A stretch of DNA of 58,406 nucleotides, from NCBI GenBank assembly GCA_964385405.1, contig CAYLOT010000015.1, positions 1 to 58,406 of the forward strand. The letters run 5' to 3'. Position numbers and translations under genes: made by a program. The first letter of the stretch is position 1, and each line of letters opens with the position of its first letter. Of this stretch, positions 1 through 8,556 are shown piece after piece. The notes beneath the pieces were generated by a model. The model was not told where the DNA came from and did no database searches. It saw nothing but the letters and a program-made list of their open reading frames with translations. The DNA is from CAIZGX01 sp964385405 (GTDB lineage Bacteria > Bacteroidota > Bacteroidia > Flavobacteriales_D > Sanyastnellaceae).

Positions 1-496
1 TGCGGCTGCGACCTTCGTTTTTGGCAAGCTCTTGAATTTTCAAGATACCGTCTAAAACTTGTTCGGGTCTTGGCGGACAGCCAGGAATGTAAACGTCAAC
101 CGGAATGATTCTGTCTATTCCTTGAAGAACGCTGTACGTGTCGAAGATTCCACCTGAAGAAGCGCACGCGCCCATACTTAATACCCATTTAGGTTCAGCC
201 ATTTGCTCATACACTTGACGAAGCACAGGTCCCATTTTTTTAGAAATGGTTCCCATAACCATAAGCAAGTCTGCTTGTCTTGGTGAAAAGCTCAAACGCT
301 CCGATCCGAAACGTGCTAAGTCATAGTGAGAAGCCATGGTTGCCATGAACTCGATTCCGCAACATGAAGTTGCGAAGGGCAAAGGCCAAAGTGAATTTGC
401 TCTTGCCAATCCAACGGCTTTGTCTAACGATGTGGCGAAAAATCCTGCGCCTTCGTAGCCTTCTGGCTTGTGGCTTGGATCAATGTTTACACTCAT
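1..496 (-). CDS. nuoB: NADH-quinone oxidoreductase subunit B (partial, 3' end cut by window edge)
   Basis: Subunit B of respiratory complex I carries the terminal [4Fe-4S] cluster N2 that passes electrons to quinone on the cytoplasmic face of the inner membrane. 165 residues are visible from the ATG at 494-496; the C-terminal end lies beyond the window. The cluster ligands are present: the CCGIEF motif (C45, C46), the later GACAS cysteine and the GCPPRP cysteine. It follows nuoA on the same strand with a 22-base gap, as in standard nuo operons, and the rest of the operon presumably continues to the left. Identification is by motif and gene order. Confidence 0.97.
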   Translation of the reverse strand, partial: MSVNIDPSHKPEGYEGAGFFATSLDKAVGLARANSLWPLPFATSCCGIEFMATMASHYDLARFGSERLSFSPRQADLLMVMGTISKKMGPVLRQVYEQMAEPKWVLSMGACASSGGIFDTYSVLQGIDRIIPVDVYIPGCPPRPEQVLDGILKIQELAKNEGRSR

Positions 497-518
497 TTCT
501 TTGGTATTAAAAGTTTTT

Positions 519-893
519 TTATTTCTCCCAGTTCAATGCGCCTTTCTTAATGATGTAGACCAAGCCTACAACCATTAATCCCATGAAGGCAAACATTTCC
601 CACAATCCAAACACTCCAAGTTCTTTGAAGTTCACCGCCCAAGGGTACATGAAGATTACTTCTACGTCGAACAGTACGAAAAGAATGGCAACTAAGAAAT
701 ATTTGATGGAGAAAGGCGTGCGCGCGTTTCCAACCGATTCAATTCCGCATTCGAAAGCTTCGTTCTTAATTTTTGTTTTTCTCTTCGGACCAAGCAGGTG
801 GGTGAGAAGCATTGTGGTGACAACAAATCCGGCGGCAACAAGTGCCATGAAAACGATGGGTAAGTATTCCCAAAGGTGTGATGTTTTTTCCAT
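519..893 (-). CDS. nuoA: NADH-quinone oxidoreductase subunit A
   Basis: Small membrane subunit of complex I, 124 residues, with three predicted transmembrane helices (about residues 12-34, 62-85 and 95-116). The conserved loop with the FECGIES motif between helices 1 and 2 and the FDVEVIF motif in helix 2 are diagnostic. It is the first gene of the nuo operon in this window and is followed by nuoB. The ATG at 891-893 is preceded 29 bases upstream by a good -7 box (923-930, minus strand). Confidence 0.97.
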   Translation of the reverse strand: MEKTSHLWEYLPIVFMALVAAGFVVTTMLLTHLLGPKRKTKIKNEAFECGIESVGNARTPFSIKYFLVAILFVLFDVEVIFMYPWAVNFKELGVFGLWEMFAFMGLMVVGLVYIIKKGALNWEK

Positions 894-922
894 TTCGTGC
901 AGGAGCCCATTTTAGGGCGTCG

Positions 923-930
923 CAAAGTTA
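923..930 (-). promoter_or_regulatory. -7 box of the nuo operon promoter
   Basis: On the minus strand the bases read TAACTTTG, a perfect match to the Bacteroidota -7 consensus TAnnTTTG, 29 bases before the nuoA start codon. No clear TTG is seen at the -33 distance, so the call rests on the -7 element and position only. Confidence 0.5.
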
Positions 931-990
931 GAAGGAACAACCGATTAACGAAGTTTTTCGAGTGGTTTTTTCACACGAAAAATCAAAGTT

Positions 991-1022
991 TCAAACAAAA
1001 AGAAAGGAGGCAAGCCTCCTTT
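991..1022 (-). terminator. Rho-independent terminator of sucAB
   Basis: An 8-bp perfect stem (AAAGGAGG / CCTCCTTT) with a 4-base loop lies at 1003-1022. In the minus-strand transcript it comes 29 bases after the sucB stop codon and is followed by a U-rich run (CTTTTTGTTTG), the classic arrangement of an intrinsic terminator for the gene at 1052-2299. Confidence 0.8.
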
Positions 1023-1051
1023 CAAATCGTATTTAAAATCGTTCTAATTAA

Positions 1052-2299
1052 TTACAGTCCTAAAAGAACTTCTTCAGCTGTTTTTCCGCCGAACAACATG
1101 CGCTCTGGATTCTCTAACATTTCTTTCACTTTCACCAAGAAGCCAACGCTTTCTCTTCCGTCGATAATGCGGTGATCGTAGCTTAACGCAATGTACATAA
1201 CCGGACGAATGACTACTTGTCCGTTTTCAGCAACTGGACGCTCAACGATGTTGTGCATGCCTAAAATAGCGCTTTGCGGAGGGTTAATGATTGGTGTTGA
1301 AAGCATAGAACCGAATACACCGCCGTTGGTGATGGTGAAGGTTCCACCTTGCATGTCGTCAACCGTAATTTTTCCTTCACGGGCTTTTTTCGCCAATCCG
1401 CCAATGCTCTTTTCAATGTCGGCAAGCGAAAGCATTTCTGCGTTGCGAACGATAGGAACCATTAACCCTTTCGGAGTTGAAACGGCAATTCCCACATCGC
1501 AAAAATCGTTGTAAACGATGTCGGTTCCATCTATGCGTGCATTCACAGCCGGGAATTGGTGAAGTGCTTCGCAAACAGCTTTGGTGAAAAGGCTCATAAA
1601 GCCAAGGCCCACTCCGTGTTTCTCTTTAAACAAATCTTTGTACTTCGCGCGAAGATCCATTGCAGGCTTCATGTTCACCTCGTTGAAGGTGGTTAGCATA
1701 GCAGTGTTGTTCTTCACAGAAACCAAACGCTCGGCTACTTTCTTGCGAAGCATGGTCATTTTTTCGCGACGCTCGGTTCTTTCTCCTGTTCTTGCTGGAA
1801 CGGCTGAAGTGTCGAATCCGGCAGCCATAGCGGCAGCCACATCGCTCTTCAATATTCTTCCACCTGGTCCGCTGCCGCTAACTTGATTGGCAGAAACGTT
1901 GTTTTCTGCCATCATTTTTGCTGCGGCAGGTGCTGCGTGTCCAGCTGCATAACTAGGTGCAGGTCCAGGAGATGGTGCTGCAGCTGGCGCCGGTGTTGGC
2001 GCTGCAGCAGGCGCAGCTTCTACCTTCGGAGCTGCTGCAGGTGCAGGCGCACTTCCTTGCTTCGAAGTATCTATTGTTGCGGCGGTGGCACCCACAGCAA
2101 CAGTGTCTCCGGCAGCCGCAACAATCGTAATTTCTCCCGATGCTTCAGCTGTCATTTCCAATGTTGCTTTGTCGGAATCAATTTCCGCAATCACTTGTCC
2201 GTTCTGAACGAAGTCGCCCGATTTTACAACCCAGTTGGCAATCTGAACTTCGCTAATACTCTCACCTGGAGAGGGAACTTTAATTTCAATTACTGACAT
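1052..2299 (-). CDS. sucB: 2-oxoglutarate dehydrogenase E2, dihydrolipoamide succinyltransferase
   Basis: E2 core of the 2-oxoglutarate dehydrogenase complex of the TCA cycle, transferring succinyl groups from lipoate to CoA. 415 residues. Order: N-terminal lipoyl domain (1-80) with the lipoylated lysine K44 in the DSDKATLE motif; a long Ala/Pro linker (about 82-125); the peripheral subunit-binding domain (about 115-158) that holds E1/E3; and the catalytic domain (about 185-415) with active-site H376 and D380 in the DHRIIDGR motif. It starts 12 bases after the sucA stop codon, so the two form an operon. The E3 partner is encoded at 37380-38768. The Ala/Pro-rich linker explains the locally higher GC. 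Confidence 0.96.
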   Translation of the reverse strand: MSVIEIKVPSPGESISEVQIANWVVKSGDFVQNGQVIAEIDSDKATLEMTAEASGEITIVAAAGDTVAVGATAATIDTSKQGSAPAPAAAPKVEAAPAAAPTPAPAAAPSPGPAPSYAAGHAAPAAAKMMAENNVSANQVSGSGPGGRILKSDVAAAMAAGFDTSAVPARTGERTERREKMTMLRKKVAERLVSVKNNTAMLTTFNEVNMKPAMDLRAKYKDLFKEKHGVGLGFMSLFTKAVCEALHQFPAVNARIDGTDIVYNDFCDVGIAVSTPKGLMVPIVRNAEMLSLADIEKSIGGLAKKAREGKITVDDMQGGTFTITNGGVFGSMLSTPIINPPQSAILGMHNIVERPVAENGQVVIRPVMYIALSYDHRIIDGRESVGFLVKVKEMLENPERMLFGGKTAEEVLLGL

Positions 2300-2311
2300 A
2301 CTTCTATTTTT

Positions 2312-5053
2312 TTAGGCTTTAGAAACCTTATCAAACAAGGTGGTTATCATCTTATTCATTCGCATCTCATGCACACGCGGAGAACCGGTAGCCGGAGAAG
2401 CGGATGCTGGCAAACTTACAACGTCTAGGTTTAAGTCGCGCAAGGAACGCATCATGTAGCCCCAAGCTCCCATGTTTTCGGGTTCTTCCTGACACCATAC
2501 CAATTGTGCTTTCTTGCTGTATTTGCCAAGCAATTCACGAATTTGCTTTTCAGGAAGTGGGTAAAGCTGCTCTATGCGCACCAACGAAATCTCGTCGGTT
2601 AGTCCACGCTTCTCTTTTTCTTCCAACAATTCGTAATACACTTTTCCCGTGCACAAGGCAACCACTTTGGTTTGCTTGCGTGCTTTAATGTTATCGTCAA
2701 TCACTTCGCGGAATCCACCTTTCGCCAAGTCTTCAATCTTCGAAACCGCTTTCGGATAGCGCAATAATTTTTTCGGTGTGAACACAATCAATGGCTTGCG
2801 GTACTCGGTCTTCACTTGTCTGCGAAGCAAGTGGAACATGTTTGCAGGAAGAGTACAATTCGCTACTTGAATATTCAGCTCAGCGGCCAGTTGAAGGAAA
2901 CGCTCCATGCGACCTGAACTGTGCTCTGATCCTTGTCCTTCAAATCCGTGTGGAAGTAGAACCGTAATTCCGTTCATTGTGCGCCACTTGTCTTCAGCGG
3001 CTGCAATGAATTGGTCGAACATAATCTGTGCTCCGTTATTGAAGTCACCGAACTGCGCTTCCCAAATGGTGAGTCCTTGAGGAGTTCCGAAGGCATAACC
3101 GTAGTCGAATCCAAGAACGCCATACTCACTCAACAAACTGTTGTAGATCGAAAGCTTCGCTTGTTTTGCACTGATGTTATTCAGTGGTACAATTTCTTTT
3201 TCTTGGTCTTCGTCGGTTTTCACCACTGCGTGTCTATGCGAGAAGGTGCCGCGTTCAACGTCTTGTCCTGAAATTCGAACGGGATGTCCTTCTTCCAACA
3301 AAGTGGCGTAAGCCAATAATTCTCCGAGCGCCCAGTCCAATGCGTTATTGTCTAACATGGTTCTGCGGTCTTCGAAAACTTTCTCAATCTTGCGGAAGAA
3401 TTTTTCTCCTTCTGGAAGAGTAGAGATCTTCATTCCCAACTCGAGGAGTTTTTTCTTTGCTACTGCCGTTTCAATGCTTTGCTCGAAATCTTTTTCAGTG
3501 GCAACACGTATGTCTTTCCAAGTTTCTTCAAGGAAGTGCTTCACATAGGCTTGTTTCACACCGCGCGACTTGTCGTATTGCTCATCTAAATGAGCTTCGA
3601 AGGTGGTTTTTGCTGCATTAACTTCTTCTTGTGTAAGCACACCTTCAGCCATAAGCTTGTTCGCATATAAATCGCGAAGACTTAGGTGAGAGGCAATGGC
3701 TTTGTACAAACTTGGCTGCGTAAACTTCGGCTCATCGCCTTCGTTGTGACCGTATTTACGATAACCGAGAAGGTCAACAAAAACATCCATGTTGAATGCC
3801 ATGCGGTAATCGAAGGCAATTTTCATGGTTTGAATTACAGCTTCAACATCGTCTGCGTTCACGTGGAAGACAGGACACAACGTCGTTTTTGCAACGTCGG
3901 TACAGTATGTTGAAGATCTTCCGTCTAAGTAATTCGTAGTGAAACCTACTTGGTTATTCGTTACGATGTGAACGGTACCACCTGCGCGGTATCCGTCAAG
4001 CTGAGCCATTTGAACAACTTCGTAAACAATACCTTGTCCGGCAATTGCTGCGTCTCCGTGAATCAACACAGGGACAATTTTATTTTCTGAATTTAAGTAG
4101 TGATCAATCTTCGCGCGTGTCAAACCTTCAACCACTGGATTCACCGCTTCTAAGTGAGAAGGGTTAGGGCAGAGGGTAAGGTGAACGTTATTTCCGTTCG
4201 GAGTCACGCGGTCAATGGAATAACCGAAGTGGTATTTCACGTCGCCGTCGAATACACCGTCGTCATCAAACGCAACACCGTCGAACTCAGCAAAAATTTC
4301 TTCTTGCGGTTTGCCCATGATGTTGGTGAGCACATTCAAACGACCGCGGTGAGCCATTCCAATTACAAATTCCGAAACGCCTTTGTCGGCGCCGTCTCGA
4401 ACCATATAGTCCATAGCAGGAACTACGGCTTCACATCCTTCAACACTGAAACGCTTTTGTCCAACAAACTTGCGTTGAATGTATTGTTCGAAGGTGGTTG
4501 CTTTGTTCACCATGTCGAAGATCTGCTTTTTCTCTTCCGTAGTGAACGGAGTTTTTTTCACAGCTTCCAAGCGAGAGCGCAACCATTGAATTTTTTCAGG
4601 GTCGCGGATGTACATGTACTCAGCACCAATGCTTTCGCAATAACAAGATTGCAAATGCTTAATGATATCTTTCAACTTAGCGTCGCCCAATCCCACTTCA
4701 ACACCGGCGTGGAAAACAGATTCGAGGTCTGCTTGCGTAAGTCCGAAGTTTTCAATGCTCAAGTCCGGAGAGTACTTTCTACGCTCGCGAACAGGATTAG
4801 TGTGGGTGAATAAATGCCCGCGCTGACGATAGGCATTGATGAGGTTAATTACTTTGAATTCCTTGTGCATGCCATCGTCGCCGATAGATGCTGTGTCTCT
4901 TGAGAGAACAGGAAAAGAGGAGTGTTGAAATTCGAAACCTTCGAAAAAACGTCTCCAAGAAATATCTAGAGAAGAGGGATCTTGCTGGTATTGGTTATAC
5001 AGCGCTTCAATCGTGTTCACGTCGGCATTGCCGAGATAAGAATTATCGTCCAT
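2312..5053 (-). CDS. sucA: 2-oxoglutarate dehydrogenase E1 component
   Basis: Thiamine-diphosphate-dependent decarboxylase (E1) of the 2-oxoglutarate dehydrogenase complex. 913 residues from the ATG at 5051-5053. Visible: the N-terminal E2-binding segment (YLGNADVNTIEALYNQY), the active-site region MAHRGRLNVL (H235), the ThDP-binding GDAAIAGQG segment, and the C-terminal transketolase-type pyrimidine-binding half with HGFEGQGSEHSS. An upstream in-frame TTG at 5078-5080 would add nine residues, but it overlaps the -7 box at 5078-5085 and homologous E1 proteins begin near this ATG, so the ATG is preferred. First gene of sucAB. Confidence 0.96.
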   Translation of the reverse strand: MDDNSYLGNADVNTIEALYNQYQQDPSSLDISWRRFFEGFEFQHSSFPVLSRDTASIGDDGMHKEFKVINLINAYRQRGHLFTHTNPVRERRKYSPDLSIENFGLTQADLESVFHAGVEVGLGDAKLKDIIKHLQSCYCESIGAEYMYIRDPEKIQWLRSRLEAVKKTPFTTEEKKQIFDMVNKATTFEQYIQRKFVGQKRFSVEGCEAVVPAMDYMVRDGADKGVSEFVIGMAHRGRLNVLTNIMGKPQEEIFAEFDGVAFDDDGVFDGDVKYHFGYSIDRVTPNGNNVHLTLCPNPSHLEAVNPVVEGLTRAKIDHYLNSENKIVPVLIHGDAAIAGQGIVYEVVQMAQLDGYRAGGTVHIVTNNQVGFTTNYLDGRSSTYCTDVAKTTLCPVFHVNADDVEAVIQTMKIAFDYRMAFNMDVFVDLLGYRKYGHNEGDEPKFTQPSLYKAIASHLSLRDLYANKLMAEGVLTQEEVNAAKTTFEAHLDEQYDKSRGVKQAYVKHFLEETWKDIRVATEKDFEQSIETAVAKKKLLELGMKISTLPEGEKFFRKIEKVFEDRRTMLDNNALDWALGELLAYATLLEEGHPVRISGQDVERGTFSHRHAVVKTDEDQEKEIVPLNNISAKQAKLSIYNSLLSEYGVLGFDYGYAFGTPQGLTIWEAQFGDFNNGAQIMFDQFIAAAEDKWRTMNGITVLLPHGFEGQGSEHSSGRMERFLQLAAELNIQVANCTLPANMFHLLRRQVKTEYRKPLIVFTPKKLLRYPKAVSKIEDLAKGGFREVIDDNIKARKQTKVVALCTGKVYYELLEEKEKRGLTDEISLVRIEQLYPLPEKQIRELLGKYSKKAQLVWCQEEPENMGAWGYMMRSLRDLNLDVVSLPASASPATGSPRVHEMRMNKMITTLFDKVSKA

Positions 5054-5077
5054 CGCTTTCGTTTGAAAATACGGCTT

Positions 5078-5085
5078 CAAAGATA
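5078..5085 (-). promoter_or_regulatory. -7 box of the sucAB promoter
   Basis: On the minus strand the bases read TATCTTTG (consensus TAnnTTTG), 24 bases before the ATG of sucA. It overlaps the competing upstream TTG start and so argues for the ATG at 5053. No TTG at -33 distance was found. Confidence 0.5.
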
Positions 5086-5140
5086 GGTATTTCTTACAAA
5101 AACGACCTTTCTATTTCAGTAAGATATGAACTGAAACAAA

Positions 5141-6091
5141 TTAGGCTTGAAGTGTACTCAAGGCCTTGATAATATTGCCTTCTACGCGCGTTTCCACGTT
5201 CGAATAATCTTGCTTTATGAACGATTCGCCGGTAACCCGTTCGAAAAGTTCAATGTAGCGGTTGCTAATTTCTTCCAACCAAGCATCTGACATGGCAGGT
5301 ACTTCTTGACCTTCCTTGCCCATGAATCCTTCGCTAATTAACCATTCACGAACGAATTCTTTTGAAAGTTGACGTTGCTTTTCGCCAGCAGCCTGACGCT
5401 CAGCGTAGCCTTCAGCATAAAAATAGCGAGAAGAGTCGGGGGTGTGAATCTCGTCCATAAGCACTACTTCACCGTTGTGCTTTCCGAATTCGTACTTGGT
5501 GTCAACCAAGATCAATCCGCGCTTCAACGCCAATTCGGTTCCTCGCTGGTAAAGCGCATAGGTGTATTTTTCAAGAATAGCATAGTCTTCTGCAGATACA
5601 ATTCCTTGAGCAATGATTTCTTCGCGACTGATGTCTTGGTCGTGACCTTCAGACGCTTTCGTAGTAGGCGTAATGATTGGCGAAGGAAGCTTGTCGTGTT
5701 CTTTCAATCCTTCCGGAAGAGAAACACCACACAACGTGCGAAGCCCGCTGCTGTAAGTTCTCCATGCATGTCCGGTTAGATATCCGCGAATAACCATTTC
5801 TACTGCGAAGGGGTCGCAGCGTTTTCCAATGGTTACGTTGGGGTCGGGAGAAGCCAATTTCCAGTTAGGAACAACGTCTGCCGTCTCATTCAACATGCGT
5901 TCTGCAATCTGATTCAACACTTGTCCTTTGAATGGAATGGCTCGAGGTAAAACCACATCAAATGCCGAGATTCTGTCTGAAGCTACCATGACCAAAAGGT
6001 CTGAGCCAATGCTATAAACATCGCGAACCTTGCCTTTGTAAAAGTTAGTTTGGTTCGGAAAAGTGAATTGAGTTCCTGCGAGTGCTTTCAT
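5141..6091 (-). CDS. purC: Phosphoribosylaminoimidazole-succinocarboxamide synthase (SAICAR synthetase)
   Basis: ATP-dependent ligation of aspartate to CAIR in purine biosynthesis. 316 residues, the longer eukaryote/Bacteroidota-type form. Family motifs: FYKGKVRDVYSIG near the N terminus (ATP-binding), the VASDRISAFD motif (about 36-45), the RCDPFAVEMVIRGYLTGHAW region, and the DTKYEFG / DEIHTPDSSR motifs in the second half. Its ATG overlaps the ffh stop codon by one base (TAATG), so it is translationally coupled to ffh. Confidence 0.96.
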   Translation of the reverse strand: MKALAGTQFTFPNQTNFYKGKVRDVYSIGSDLLVMVASDRISAFDVVLPRAIPFKGQVLNQIAERMLNETADVVPNWKLASPDPNVTIGKRCDPFAVEMVIRGYLTGHAWRTYSSGLRTLCGVSLPEGLKEHDKLPSPIITPTTKASEGHDQDISREEIIAQGIVSAEDYAILEKYTYALYQRGTELALKRGLILVDTKYEFGKHNGEVVLMDEIHTPDSSRYFYAEGYAERQAAGEKQRQLSKEFVREWLISEGFMGKEGQEVPAMSDAWLEEISNRYIELFERVTGESFIKQDYSNVETRVEGNIIKALSTLQA

Positions 6092-7431
6092 TATCTTTTC
6101 ATTCCTTTCATCATGTTGGCTTGCTTCATCATGGCTGCCATTTGACTTTTATTGGTGAACATTTTCATCATTTGACGCGTTTGGTCGAACTGCTTCATCA
6201 ACTTATTCACCTCTTCAAGCGGACGTCCGCATCCTTTGGCAATACGCGCTTTTCGAGAAGGGTTAATGATACTTGGGTTTGAACGTTCAGCAGGCGTCAT
6301 ACTGTGGATAATGGCTTCCACGTACTTGAATGCATCGTCGTTCACATCCACGTTCTTCAATTGACCCATTCCAGGAAGCATACCCATGATGTCTTTCATG
6401 CTTCCCATTTTCTTAATTTGTCCGATTTGTTCAAGGAAGTCGTTGAAATCGAATTGGTCTTTCTTTATTCTCTTTTCAAGACGCTTCGCTTGCTCTTCAT
6501 CGAATTGTTCTTGCGCTCTTTCAACCAACGAAACCACGTCACCCATTCCAAGAATACGGCTAGCCATACGCTCTGGATAGAATACGTCGAGCGCATCCAT
6601 CTTCTCTCCTGTACCAACAAACTTAATGGGTTTGTTAACTTCGCTCTTAATGCTTAACGCAGCTCCACCGCGGGTGTCGCCGTCTAATTTGGTTAAGACA
6701 ACCCCATCGAAATTCAGACGGTCGTGGAAGGCTTTCGCTGTATTCACCGCATCTTGACCAGTCATGGCATCTACCACAAACAAGGTCTCTGTCGGTTGAA
6801 GTGCTTCCTTAACCGCAGCAATTTCGGTCATCATCTGCTCGTCTACAGCCAAGCGGCCGGCAGTATCGACAATAATCACGTTGTGTCCATTCTGCTTGGC
6901 GTAGACTAAGGCATTTTTCGCGATGGAAACGGCGTCTTTGTTTTCCGGTTCGCTGTAGACCTTAACGCCAATGCTATCTCCAACAACATGCAATTGGTTA
7001 ATCGCAGCCGGACGATAAATATCACAAGCCACCAAAAGTGGGTTCTTGCCTTTCTTCGTTTTTAAATGATTCGCAAGTTTTCCAGAGAAGGTTGTTTTAC
7101 CCGAACCTTGTAAACCGCTCATTAAGATAATGCCCGGATTGCCTTGGAAGTTCAATTCGCTGTGCTCTCCACCCATGAGCTCTTTCAACTCGTCTTGGGT
7201 AATCTTCACCAACAATTGTCCTGGGCTAATCGCAGTTAGGACCTTTTGTCCAAGAGCTTTTTCCTTAACACGATCGGCAAATTCTTTCGCAGTCTTGTAA
7301 CTAACGTCGGAATCTAACAGTGCGCGACGCACCTCTTTCAATGTCTCAGAAACGTTTACTTCAGTAATTTGGCCGTGTCCTTTTAAGACTTTCAGCGCTC
7401 TTTCTAACTTATCGGATAAATTTTCAAACAT
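6091..7431 (-). CDS. ffh: Signal recognition particle protein Ffh
   Basis: SRP54-type GTPase that binds signal sequences and 4.5S RNA and delivers ribosomes to FtsY at the inner membrane. 446 residues from the ATG at 7429-7431. Four-helix N domain (1-95), G domain with P-loop GLQGSGKTT (106-114), the DTAGRL and TKLDGD motifs, then the methionine-rich M domain ending in a Met/Lys tail (MMKMFTNKSQMAAMMK). An in-frame TTG 24 bases further upstream overlaps the predicted -7 box (7453-7460), so the ATG is chosen. purC follows with a one-base overlap. Confidence 0.97.
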   Translation of the reverse strand: MFENLSDKLERALKVLKGHGQITEVNVSETLKEVRRALLDSDVSYKTAKEFADRVKEKALGQKVLTAISPGQLLVKITQDELKELMGGEHSELNFQGNPGIILMSGLQGSGKTTFSGKLANHLKTKKGKNPLLVACDIYRPAAINQLHVVGDSIGVKVYSEPENKDAVSIAKNALVYAKQNGHNVIIVDTAGRLAVDEQMMTEIAAVKEALQPTETLFVVDAMTGQDAVNTAKAFHDRLNFDGVVLTKLDGDTRGGAALSIKSEVNKPIKFVGTGEKMDALDVFYPERMASRILGMGDVVSLVERAQEQFDEEQAKRLEKRIKKDQFDFNDFLEQIGQIKKMGSMKDIMGMLPGMGQLKNVDVNDDAFKYVEAIIHSMTPAERSNPSIINPSRKARIAKGCGRPLEEVNKLMKQFDQTRQMMKMFTNKSQMAAMMKQANMMKGMKR

Positions 7432-7452
7432 GGTATTCTGCGAATGAGGTTG

Positions 7453-7460
7453 CAAAGTTA
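7453..7460 (-). promoter_or_regulatory. -7 box of the ffh-purC promoter
   Basis: Minus strand reads TAACTTTG (consensus TAnnTTTG), 21 bases before the ffh ATG. It supports the shorter Ffh start. No -33 TTG seen. Confidence 0.45.
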
Positions 7461-7481
7461 ATCTTAAAGTTCGGACGCGCT

Positions 7482-7489
7482 TATATTTG
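7482..7489 (+). promoter_or_regulatory. -7 box for the exported protein at 7505
   Basis: Plus strand reads TATATTTG (consensus TAnnTTTG), 15 bases before the ATG at 7505. It overlaps an upstream in-frame ATG at 7487 and therefore favours the start at 7505. Confidence 0.45.
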
Positions 7490-7504
7490 TGGAAATATGT
7501 TGAA

Positions 7505-8524
7505 ATGAAAAAGTTTATCGGAATATTCTTGGTATTGTTGAATGTTGGTTTGGTGTCGGCTCAAGTGCGATACAGAGTTACAACATTGGATCAGGAAATA
7601 AGAACAACGGAATATGCCTTGGCTGTTCAAAAGATGAATTCGTTCATTATCGCAAACAACATTTTGGTTACCCGTCAGAGTGAAACACAATTGATGTATT
7701 CTGTAAACTTCAGTCTAGAACCGAAACTGTATGCAGCGTACACTGAGACGGTGAAGAACATGGGGTTGTTCACCGAGAATAATCTGAATACGACCGACAA
7801 TACTTCTAGAGTTGAGGAGTTGAAGGGAAATATTAAATATTACCAAGATCAAATTGAGCTTCAGAATGCGTTAATGGAGAAGCAGGATCCGCAGTCGGAG
7901 CAATACAAAAATATGTGGCGCGAATTGAAGAATTGGGAGACAAGTATTCGAAATACGCAAACCGATTTGAACAATCTTACCGCATCTGAATATTATTATG
8001 TCATAGATCTTCGAATAGAAGATGAAACTTACACCCCTCAAAACAGCTCTGTTTCTTGGATTAACATGCCTGGCTTGGAGTATTCCTATTTACAAATTGA
8101 ACAGCCTCAAGATACACTCAGTAGTCCATATTATCAGGGCGTATTCTTGAAATATGTATTCACTCGAGGAAAGTCCTTCGCGACGTTAGGAGCATACAAG
8201 ACAACCAATAAATTAGATCCCGATACGATGCATTATTCTGAAATGTTCGTCTTTGGTTTTGGACAAGATTTTTATTCTCGTCATTTGGGAAGAGGTTCGA
8301 AGAAATTCTTCAATTTATATAGCGGCTATACCCTCGGTGGTATGTTGGCTTCCAACGACAAGCGAAAAGAGACATTTGGTTATATCGCTCCAGCCATTGG
8401 ACTTGAAATTTTCAAGAACAAATATGTTCTCATCGATTCAAAGGTGAACTACATGGTTCCATTTAAAAACACCCGACACATGCGCGGACTCGCGTTCAAT
8501 GTGTCGTTCAATTTCGTATTCTAA
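7505..8524 (+). CDS. Exported protein: coiled-coil N-terminal part, barrel-like C-terminal part
   Basis: 339 residues from the ATG at 7505, which gives a clean signal peptide (MKKFIGIFLVLLNVGLVSAQ). Residues about 21-180 contain a central coiled coil (around 110-155) flanked by strands; the layout recalls the DUF4349 family of envelope proteins (VTRQSET...LMYSVNF, then YYYVIDLRIED), but I cannot confirm this without a search. Residues about 185-339 look like an outer-membrane beta-barrel: alternating aromatic strands such as FLKYVFTRG and FNLYSGYTLGG, and a final strand ending VSFNFVF with a terminal aromatic residue. No function is assigned. Divergent from ffh. Confidence 0.8.
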   Translation: MKKFIGIFLVLLNVGLVSAQVRYRVTTLDQEIRTTEYALAVQKMNSFIIANNILVTRQSETQLMYSVNFSLEPKLYAAYTETVKNMGLFTENNLNTTDNTSRVEELKGNIKYYQDQIELQNALMEKQDPQSEQYKNMWRELKNWETSIRNTQTDLNNLTASEYYYVIDLRIEDETYTPQNSSVSWINMPGLEYSYLQIEQPQDTLSSPYYQGVFLKYVFTRGKSFATLGAYKTTNKLDPDTMHYSEMFVFGFGQDFYSRHLGRGSKKFFNLYSGYTLGGMLASNDKRKETFGYIAPAIGLEIFKNKYVLIDSKVNYMVPFKNTRHMRGLAFNVSFNFVF

Positions 8525-8534
8525 ATGTCTCGTC

Positions 8535-8556
8535 GGGGCGAAAAATTTTTCGCCCC
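8535..8556. terminator. Palindromic hairpin between convergent genes
   Basis: A perfect 22-bp palindrome (GGGGCGAAAAA then TTTTTCGCCCC) lies between the convergent genes ending at 8524 and 8556, touching the second stop codon. By position it probably acts as a bidirectional terminator, although the T-run is inside the stem and not after it. Confidence 0.5.
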
